Shown one piece after another: positions 6,695 through 11,811 of a DNA stretch of 11,811 bases (the first letter of the stretch is position 1; the number at the start of each line of letters is the position of its first letter). The notes under the pieces are model-generated. The model did not search any database and was not told where the DNA came from. It saw only the letters and a list, made by a program, of their open reading frames with translations. The position numbers and the translations under genes are program-made. Source of the stretch: Bacteroidota bacterium (lineage in GTDB: Bacteria; Bacteroidota; Bacteroidia; B-17B0; Aurantibacillaceae); assembly GCA_005800865.1 (NCBI GenBank), contig SYEI01000308.1:1-11811 (forward strand), read 5' to 3'.

Positions 6695-8068
6695 TTATAA
6701 ACCTCTTACAGCTGTTTTAAATTGAACACCTCTATCTTCGTAGTTTTGAAATAAGTCGAAACTAGCACATGCTGGAGATAATAAAACTGCATCTCCTTTA
6801 GAAGCTAATTTGTAAGACATGGCAACTGCTTCAACTGCAGAACCAGCTTCCATAATATTTTCTACAGAACCTTTAAATGCTTTGATGATTTTTTTATTAT
6901 CAACTCCTAAGCAAACAATCGCTTTTACTTTTTCTTTTACTAGGTCAACTAATTCTTCGTAGTTGTTTCCTTTGTCTTGTCCACCAACAATCCAAACGGT
7001 TGGTTTTTGCATGCTTTCTAAGGCATACCAAGCAGAGTTAACGTTAGTTGCTTTTGAATCGTTAATAAATTCGATGCCATTAATAGAGGCAACAAATTCT
7101 AAACGGTGTTCAACGTTCACGAAGTCTTCTAAACTTTCGCGGATAATGTCTTTGCGTATATCTACGATACGCGCTGCCATTGAAGCAGCCATTGAGTTGT
7201 AAACGTTATGTTTACCTGCAAGAGCCAATTGTTCTAGGGTCATAATTAAGGGTTTAGGGTTATTATTATAATTAAGGGTTATTTCATTGTTTTGTAAGAA
7301 GGCGCCATTTCCTTCTATGGTTTTTTTGATGCTGAAGGGAACTAATTCCGCTTCAATGTGTGTGTGCTTCATAAATTCTTCCATCACAACATCATCTGCA
7401 CAATAAACAAAAGCATCATCTTTAGTTAAGTTTTGAGTAATGCGGAATTTGGATGCCACATAATTCTCAAACTTATATTCGTATCTATCTAAATGGTCAG
7501 GCGTAATGTTTAATAACACTGCTACGTCTGCTTTAAAATTATACATGCCATCTAATTGAAAACTGCTCAATTCTAACACGTAGTAATCAAAATTTTCGGT
7601 TGCTACTTGATAAGCAAAACTTTTTCCGATGTTACCACCTAAACCTACATTGTACCCTGCTTTTTTTAGAATATGATAGGTAAGTAGAGTAGTAGTAGTT
7701 TTCCCATTACTACCTGTAATACAAATCGTTTTTGCCTTGGTATGTCGGCCTGCAAATTCTATTTCAGAAATCACAGGAATGTTTTTTGCTTTTGCTTTTT
7801 GAACTAATTCAACTTTATCAGGAATACCTGGACTTTTAATAATCTCTGTTGCATTTAAAATTAAGTTCTCTGTATGTGTACCTTCTTCAAAAGCAATATT
7901 ATGATGAACTAATTCTAATTTATATTTTTCTTTAATTAAACTTTTGTCAGATACAAACACATCATAACCTTTAGTTTGTGCCAAAATAGCACTGCCAACG
8001 CCACTCTCGCCAGAACCGAGAATAACCATGCGAGGTTTTTGATTAGATATGTTTGTATTTAAGTTCAA
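6695..8068 (-). CDS. murD: UDP-N-acetylmuramoylalanine--D-glutamate ligase MurD
   Basis: MurD is the cytoplasmic ATP-dependent ligase that adds D-Glu to UDP-MurNAc-L-Ala. All three Mur domains are present: the UDP-binding Rossmann domain with MVILGSGESGVGSAIL (residues 14-29) and SPGIP (79-83); the central ATPase with ITGSNGKTTTT (117-127), ELSSFQLD (166-173) and NITPDHLDRY (187-196); and the C-terminal domain with HRLEF (321-325), INDSKATN (335-342), GGQDKG (362-367) and SPACASFDLFQNYEDRG (431-447). The D-Glu-contact Thr, Lys and Ser positions known from E. coli MurD are all kept. The start given is TTG (8066-8068), preceded by an A-rich leader and an in-frame stop four codons upstream; no ATG lies in between. 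The only ATG alternative is codon 14 (8027-8029), which would start right on the first beta strand and looks too short. The solo MurD-like gene follows after 1 nt; mraY lies 62 nt upstream. Confidence 0.96.
   Translation of the reverse strand: MNLNTNISNQKPRMVILGSGESGVGSAILAQTKGYDVFVSDKSLIKEKYKLELVHHNIAFEEGTHTENLILNATEIIKSPGIPDKVELVQKAKAKNIPVISEIEFAGRHTKAKTICITGSNGKTTTTLLTYHILKKAGYNVGLGGNIGKSFAYQVATENFDYYVLELSSFQLDGMYNFKADVAVLLNITPDHLDRYEYKFENYVASKFRITQNLTKDDAFVYCADDVVMEEFMKHTHIEAELVPFSIKKTIEGNGAFLQNNEITLNYNNNPKPLIMTLEQLALAGKHNVYNSMAASMAARIVDIRKDIIRESLEDFVNVEHRLEFVASINGIEFINDSKATNVNSAWYALESMQKPTVWIVGGQDKGNNYEELVDLVKEKVKAIVCLGVDNKKIIKAFKGSVENIMEAGSAVEAVAMSYKLASKGDAVLLSPACASFDLFQNYEDRGVQFKTAVRGL
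6701..6707 (-). promoter_or_regulatory. Possible Shine-Dalgarno-like site for the solo MurD-like gene
   Basis: On the minus strand AAGAGGT lies inside the last codons of murD, 7 nt before the ATG at 6691-6693. Spacing is good for a ribosome binding site, whereas most other starts in the window show only A-rich leaders. It also encodes the end of MurD (R-G-L), so the match could be chance. With the 1-nt TAA-to-ATG spacing it would favour re-initiation by ribosomes leaving murD. Confidence 0.35.
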
Positions 8069-8098
8069 TTTTTGTTTTTAATTTATTTTTGTTCAATC

Positions 8099-8130
8099 TC
8101 CTTTTCCAAATAGGGGTAGGGGAGGGGCTG
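8099..8130. repeat. G-rich repeat-like sequence between mraY and murD
   Basis: The gap 8069-8130 contains, on the plus strand, ctccttttcc followed by three GGGG runs (8113-8116, 8119-8122, 8124-8127). In the minus-strand transcript the C-rich part begins right at the mraY stop and could pair imperfectly with GGAAAAGGAG downstream. The style (GC-rich, self-complementary, sitting at a gene end in AT-rich DNA) resembles dispersed intergenic elements of Bacteroidota and, loosely, the element between ftsA and ftsZ. It is degenerate and lacks a perfect palindrome, so this is a weak call. No U-tract follows, so I do not call it a terminator. Confidence 0.4.
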
Positions 8131-9399
8131 TTATCTTAATTTTAATGTGACAATAGTTAGTGCGGCAAGCATAATTCCAATAATGAAAAAGCGCATCACA
8201 ATTTTTGACTCATGAAATCCTGATTTTTGGTAATGATGATGAAGAGGTGCCATCTTAAATAAGCGGTTGGCTTTGGCAAATTCAAGTCCGTGTTTTTTGC
8301 GTTGGTATTTAAAATAAAACACCTGCATGATTACTGATAAATTTTCAATTAAGAACACACCGCATAAAATCGGGATCAATAATTCTTTACGAATAGCAAT
8401 TGCGAATACAGCAATAATTCCGCCTAATGCTAAACTTCCTGTATCGCCCATAAAAACTTGAGCAGGGAAAGCGTTATACCAAAGGAAGCCAACGCATGCG
8501 CCAACAAAGGCCGCCATAAACACCACCAATTCACCGGTGTTTGGTATGTACATGATGTTTAAGTAATCCGCAAAAATAGTATTACCACTTACATAAGCTA
8601 AAATCCCTAAAGTGGTTCCAATAATAGCACTTGTTCCTGCGGCTAATCCATCAATGCCATCCGTAATGTTTGCTCCGTTAGAAACAGCCGTTACAATTAA
8701 AATAACAATGGGAATAAAAACTAGCCAACCGTATTTTACAGCCTTATCTCCCATAAACGATAAAACACTGACGTAATCAAATTCGTTATCTTTTACAAAA
8801 GGAATAGTTGTTTTAATACTCTTAATGGGTGTCGGTGCGTATTTTGGTAAAGTCAAATCTTTTTTGCTACTAATAGCATCATCAAAAGAATAAGCACTCT
8901 GCTGGTTAGCAGTCATTCGTTCTTTTACAACCACATCAGGATGGAAATAAAATACAGCGCCTACAAGTAAGCCAATTCCAATTTGTCCAACAACTTTAAA
9001 CTTACCTTTTAAGCCTTCTTTGTTTTTCTTAAATACTTTTATGTAATCATCTAAGAAACCAATACTTCCTAACCATACGGTTGAGATTAACATTAAAACG
9101 ATATATACGTTGTGAATTTTTGCAAATAATAAAGTAGGAATAATAATAGCGGCTAAAATAATAAGTCCTCCCATCGTTGGAGTGCCCGCTTTTTCATTTT
9201 GTCCTTCTAAACCTAATTCACGAATCGTTTCTCCAATTTGTTTTTTACGAATGTAATTAATGATGCGTTTACCAAATATCATGGTAATCACTAACGACGA
9301 TAATAAAGCCAACGCCGCTCTAAACGAGATGTATTGAAACACCCCAGCTCCTGGAAAGTTAAAGTGTTGATCTAAGTAGTGGAATAAGTAGTAAAACAT
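8131..9399 (-). CDS. mraY: Phospho-MurNAc-pentapeptide transferase MraY
   Basis: MraY is the integral membrane enzyme that moves phospho-MurNAc-pentapeptide from UDP to undecaprenyl phosphate, giving lipid I. The 422-residue protein has about ten membrane segments. Catalytic-family motifs: GTPTMGG (72-78), DDYIKVFKKNKEGLKGK (117-133) with the Asp pair 117-118, the Mg-binding NITDGIDGL (244-252), MGDTGSLALGG (317-327), and APLHHHYQKSG (384-394) with the HHH cluster. It is about 60 residues longer than E. coli MraY (360 aa); the extra length lies in a loop at about residues 155-215, a size I associate with Bacteroidota MraY and not with damage. It starts with ATG 7 nt after murE and has no Shine-Dalgarno sequence. 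A C-rich repeat-like sequence follows its stop. Confidence 0.98.
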   Translation of the reverse strand: MFYYLFHYLDQHFNFPGAGVFQYISFRAALALLSSLVITMIFGKRIINYIRKKQIGETIRELGLEGQNEKAGTPTMGGLIILAAIIIPTLLFAKIHNVYIVLMLISTVWLGSIGFLDDYIKVFKKNKEGLKGKFKVVGQIGIGLLVGAVFYFHPDVVVKERMTANQQSAYSFDDAISSKKDLTLPKYAPTPIKSIKTTIPFVKDNEFDYVSVLSFMGDKAVKYGWLVFIPIVILIVTAVSNGANITDGIDGLAAGTSAIIGTTLGILAYVSGNTIFADYLNIMYIPNTGELVVFMAAFVGACVGFLWYNAFPAQVFMGDTGSLALGGIIAVFAIAIRKELLIPILCGVFLIENLSVIMQVFYFKYQRKKHGLEFAKANRLFKMAPLHHHYQKSGFHESKIVMRFFIIGIMLAALTIVTLKLR

Positions 9400-9406
9400 T
9401 TTATCG

Positions 9407-10867
9407 TTAGTTATTAAATATTTCTTTTACAATTTCAAAATCATCAAATGGGTGCTTTACACCATTTATTTCTTGGTACTTCTCATGTCCTTTTCCTGCT
9501 ATCAAAATAATGTCGCCTTCTTTTGCAAATGCAACGGCAGTTCTGATGGCTTCTTTTCTATCGCTAATACGTAATGTTTTTTTTGCATCAACTGGATTAA
9601 TACCAGCTTGCATTTGGTTTAAAATATCTTCTGGATTTTCGCTGCGAGGATTGTCACTCGTTAAAATCACTTTATTACTATACTCGCAAGCTATTTGAGC
9701 CATAATCGGACGCTTTGCAGCATCTCTATCTCCACCACAACCAGCTAGTGTAATCACTTGTTCGTTGCCAGTTCTAATATCTTTTATGGTTTCTAAAACA
9801 TTTTTTAAGGCATCTGGTGTATGCGCATAATCAACTATTGCTACAATGCCCGTTTTAGATTTGATATACTGAAAACGACCTTCAACTGAATTTAAATTAC
9901 TAAGTGTCGTTAATACTTGTACTCTATCTTGTTTTAATAATTGAGAAATAGCATAAACTACCAAAACGTTATAGGCATTAAATGAACCAATTAGTTTTAC
10001 CCACACTTCTTGATTATCGATGCTTAACAATAAGCCATTCAAGTGATTTTCTACCACTCTGCATTTAAAGTCTGCAATAGATTTTAATCCGTAAGAATAT
10101 TTTTTGGCTTTGGTGTTTTGTAACATCACCATGCCATTTCTATCGTCCTTATTAGTTAACGCAAAAGCATCGTCTTGTAAATTATCAAAGAATAATTTTT
10201 TTGCTCGGATGTATTCTTCAAATGTTTTGTGATAATCTAAATGATCATGTGTAATATTTGAGAAAGCTGCCCCTGTAAATTTTAAACCTGTAATACGATG
10301 TTGTACAATAGCGTGAGAACTCACTTCCATAAATGCATACTGACAACCAGCTTCTACCATTTTTGACAATAGTTCATTTAAAGCTAATGCATCTGGAGTT
10401 GTATGAGTAGATGGAATAACAGTCGTATTGATTTTATTTTCTACTGTAGATAATAAACCAACATTGTACCCTAAGCCTCTAAATAAATTAAATAGTAATG
10501 TAACGGTTGTTGTTTTGCCGTTAGTTCCTGTAATACCAACTAATTTTAATTTCTCTGAAGGATTGTCGTAAAAATTGCAAGCAATGTAACCTAGGGAAGC
10601 TGAAGAATCTAAAACCTTTACATAGGTTACATTTTCTTTTAGAGTCTCTGGTAAGTCTTCACAAACAACAGCTACTGCTCCGCTTTCGATCGCTAATTCA
10701 ATATAATGATGTCCATCAGAAGCCGTTCCTCTGGTAGCAATAAATAAGGAATCCTTTTTTACTTTACGAGAATCAAAAGTCACAGACGAAATTGCCACAT
10801 TAGTAGAACCAATGATTTCCTCTAGTCGTGTTTTATATAATATGTCGCTTAATAATTTCAATTTCAC
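9407..10867 (-). CDS. murE: UDP-MurNAc-tripeptide synthetase MurE (meso-diaminopimelate type)
   Basis: MurE is the cytoplasmic ATP-dependent ligase that adds the third stem residue to UDP-MurNAc-L-Ala-D-Glu. The 486-residue protein has the N-domain with SVTFDSRKVKKDSLFIA (28-44), the P-loop ITGTNGKTTT (112-121), THTTPD (154-159), EVSSHA (181-186) and HDHLDYH (207-213). K223 in RAKKLFF fits the carbamylated Lys of the family. The C-domain has VDYAHTPDAL (345-354), CGGDRD (377-382), GKGHE (458-462) and DNPR (405-408). DNPR is the established signature for meso-DAP, in contrast to lysine-type enzymes. The start is GTG (10865-10867), 1 nt after the ftsI stop, with an in-frame TGA five codons upstream; a TTG at codon 3 is an alternative and would give a family-like MKLLSDILY start. 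No ATG is available near. Confidence 0.97.
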   Translation of the reverse strand: MKLKLLSDILYKTRLEEIIGSTNVAISSVTFDSRKVKKDSLFIATRGTASDGHHYIELAIESGAVAVVCEDLPETLKENVTYVKVLDSSASLGYIACNFYDNPSEKLKLVGITGTNGKTTTVTLLFNLFRGLGYNVGLLSTVENKINTTVIPSTHTTPDALALNELLSKMVEAGCQYAFMEVSSHAIVQHRITGLKFTGAAFSNITHDHLDYHKTFEEYIRAKKLFFDNLQDDAFALTNKDDRNGMVMLQNTKAKKYSYGLKSIADFKCRVVENHLNGLLLSIDNQEVWVKLIGSFNAYNVLVVYAISQLLKQDRVQVLTTLSNLNSVEGRFQYIKSKTGIVAIVDYAHTPDALKNVLETIKDIRTGNEQVITLAGCGGDRDAAKRPIMAQIACEYSNKVILTSDNPRSENPEDILNQMQAGINPVDAKKTLRISDRKEAIRTAVAFAKEGDIILIAGKGHEKYQEINGVKHPFDDFEIVKEIFNN

Positions 10868-10868
10868 T

Positions 10869-11811
10869 TTAGCTAAGTATCAATGTTATTTTATCTCCTT
10901 TATTAAATTTTTGTCCAGCTTCAATCGATTGCTTTTTTACTGAACCAATACCGTATAGTTTTACATGAAAACCAGAATTCTCTAACAAAAACAAAGCATC
11001 TTTAGCAGATAAGCCATTTAAGTTGGGGACGATTCCTTTTTTCAATTGACTTTCTAAATTGTTTGATTGTAATGAAATACGTGTTGAATCTGTTTGGTTT
11101 CTTGACACATAACTGTTTTCTGAAACATTTGATTTAACAGGTAATTTCAATGCTTTTGAAGCAATAACCATTTCATCATTTTGTGACTTAATACTTCCTG
11201 GAGCTTTGGTTAGCAAATTTTGTTTGTTGTTTATTGGTTCTAAAAAGTCAACACTACTTGAGTAAACTTTTTCTGCAATTTCTTTAAATACCGGACCAGC
11301 AACTAAACCACCATAGTAAATACCATTACTTGGTGAATTAATAATAACGATGCAAGTATAAAGTGGTTTATCTGCTGGAAAATAGCCTACAAATGAAGCT
11401 TGGTAATCGCGGTTCCCAACATCACCATAGGCTGTTTTACCACTTCCTTTTTTAAATCCAGTCTTTGCAATTTGCGCCGTACCAGTTTTTCCACCAACTT
11501 TAAAAGCTGTAATATTTAAGCCTTTTCCAGTTCCGTTTTGAACCACACCTTCCAACATTTGTTTTGCTTTTCTTAAAGTTTCCTTTTTTACAATTTGTTC
11601 AGCAATCACTTCTGTTGTAAATGTTTTAACTGTTTTACCGTTGCGTTGAATTTCCTTTTCAAAACGGGGCTTTACCATTCTACCATCATTGGCAATGGCA
11701 TTATATAATGTCAATGTTTGTAAAGGTGTAATCAACGATTCATAACCATAACTCATTTGAGGTAAAGTAATCCCTGACCAGTCTTTACTTTTTGTTTCTT
11801 TAATTAAAGGA
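10869..11811 (-). CDS. ftsI: Septal peptidoglycan transpeptidase FtsI/PBP (C-terminal part, cut by window edge), with PASTA domain
   Basis: This is the end of the class B penicillin-binding protein that crosslinks septal peptidoglycan as the partner of FtsW. The frame is open from base 11811 to the TAA at 10869, about 314 codons; the start and the catalytic SxxK and SxN motifs lie outside the window. Visible are GITLPQMSYGYE, typical of the transpeptidase fold just before the third motif region, then VGGKTGTAQ with the KTG triad at about 11481-11489, and SFVGYFPADKPLYTCIVIINSP. A polar linker of about 70 residues (QNLLTKAPGS onwards) leads to one PASTA domain: GIVPNLNGLSAKDALFLLEN (about 10986-11036 and on), ending in KGDKITLILS. 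A single C-terminal PASTA is usual for the Bacteroidota division PBP. A local name such as spoVD-like is possible, but position before murE supports ftsI. The stop is 1 nt from the murE start. Confidence 0.95.
   Translation of the reverse strand, partial: PLIKETKSKDWSGITLPQMSYGYESLITPLQTLTLYNAIANDGRMVKPRFEKEIQRNGKTVKTFTTEVIAEQIVKKETLRKAKQMLEGVVQNGTGKGLNITAFKVGGKTGTAQIAKTGFKKGSGKTAYGDVGNRDYQASFVGYFPADKPLYTCIVIINSPSNGIYYGGLVAGPVFKEIAEKVYSSSVDFLEPINNKQNLLTKAPGSIKSQNDEMVIASKALKLPVKSNVSENSYVSRNQTDSTRISLQSNNLESQLKKGIVPNLNGLSAKDALFLLENSGFHVKLYGIGSVKKQSIEAGQKFNKGDKITLILS

Noticed and set aside
6226..8068. The two MurD-like frames as one murD broken by a frameshift or sequencing error
   Set aside because: The upstream frame already holds a complete MurD with its own C-terminal domain; the second frame repeats that domain with a very different sequence, so it is an extra gene and not a split one.
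8113..8127. G-quadruplex in the mraY-murD gap
   Set aside because: Only three GGGG runs are present; a fourth run is missing nearby, and on the mRNA the sequence is C-rich.
8575..8940. MraY loop of extra residues as a domain insertion or fusion
   Set aside because: The longer loop at about residues 155-215 fits the usual Bacteroidota MraY length; all catalytic motifs are in place.
10890..10905. Shine-Dalgarno site AAAGGAG upstream of murE
   Set aside because: It lies about 27 nt from the GTG start, too far for use, and it encodes the conserved N-K-G-D turn at the end of the PASTA domain.

Overview
The window is an AT-rich segment of a division and cell wall (dcw) cluster, with every supported gene on the minus strand. 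Read 5'->3' on that strand (high to low coordinates) the order is ftsI (3' part only) - murE - mraY - murD - a small solo Mur-ligase C-terminal domain gene - ftsW - murG - murC - ftsQ - ftsA - ftsZ (5' part only). Apart from the small extra gene, this is the order known from Bacteroidota. Other traits agree with that phylum: most starts have an A-rich leader and no Shine-Dalgarno sequence, MraY is long (422 aa), the division transpeptidase ends in a single PASTA domain, MurE carries the meso-DAP motif DNPR, and two gaps hold palindromic or GC-rich repeat-like sequence. An environmental or uncultured member of the Flavobacteriales/Sphingobacteriales side is plausible, but the sequence does not fix the genus.

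Layout from the upstream end: 10869-11811 is the end of FtsI/PBP2-like transpeptidase with its KTG motif and PASTA domain. Next come murE (GTG start), mraY and murD (probable TTG start). At 6226-6693 lies a 155-residue protein that matches only the C-terminal ligase domain of MurD. A 94-nt gap separates it from ftsW, followed by the tightly packed block ftsW-murG-murC-ftsQ-ftsA, whose junctions run from a 4-nt overlap to 6 nt. A 112-nt gap with a strong palindromic repeat separates ftsA from ftsZ, which runs off the low end of the window.

The genes form one pathway. MurC, MurD and MurE add L-Ala, D-Glu and meso-DAP to UDP-MurNAc in the cytoplasm. MraY attaches the muropeptide to undecaprenyl phosphate and MurG adds GlcNAc to make lipid II. 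FtsW polymerises lipid II and FtsI crosslinks it at the septum. FtsQ, FtsA and FtsZ assemble and position the division machine. murF and ddl are not in the window.

The one item that is not routine is the solo MurD-like C-terminal domain, inserted 1 nt after murD. It is an intact, strongly diverged reading frame that lacks the ATP-binding and UDP-binding domains. Second is the palindromic repeat between ftsA and ftsZ, which would fold in the mRNA just upstream of ftsZ. The rest reads as an ordinary, intact dcw cluster.
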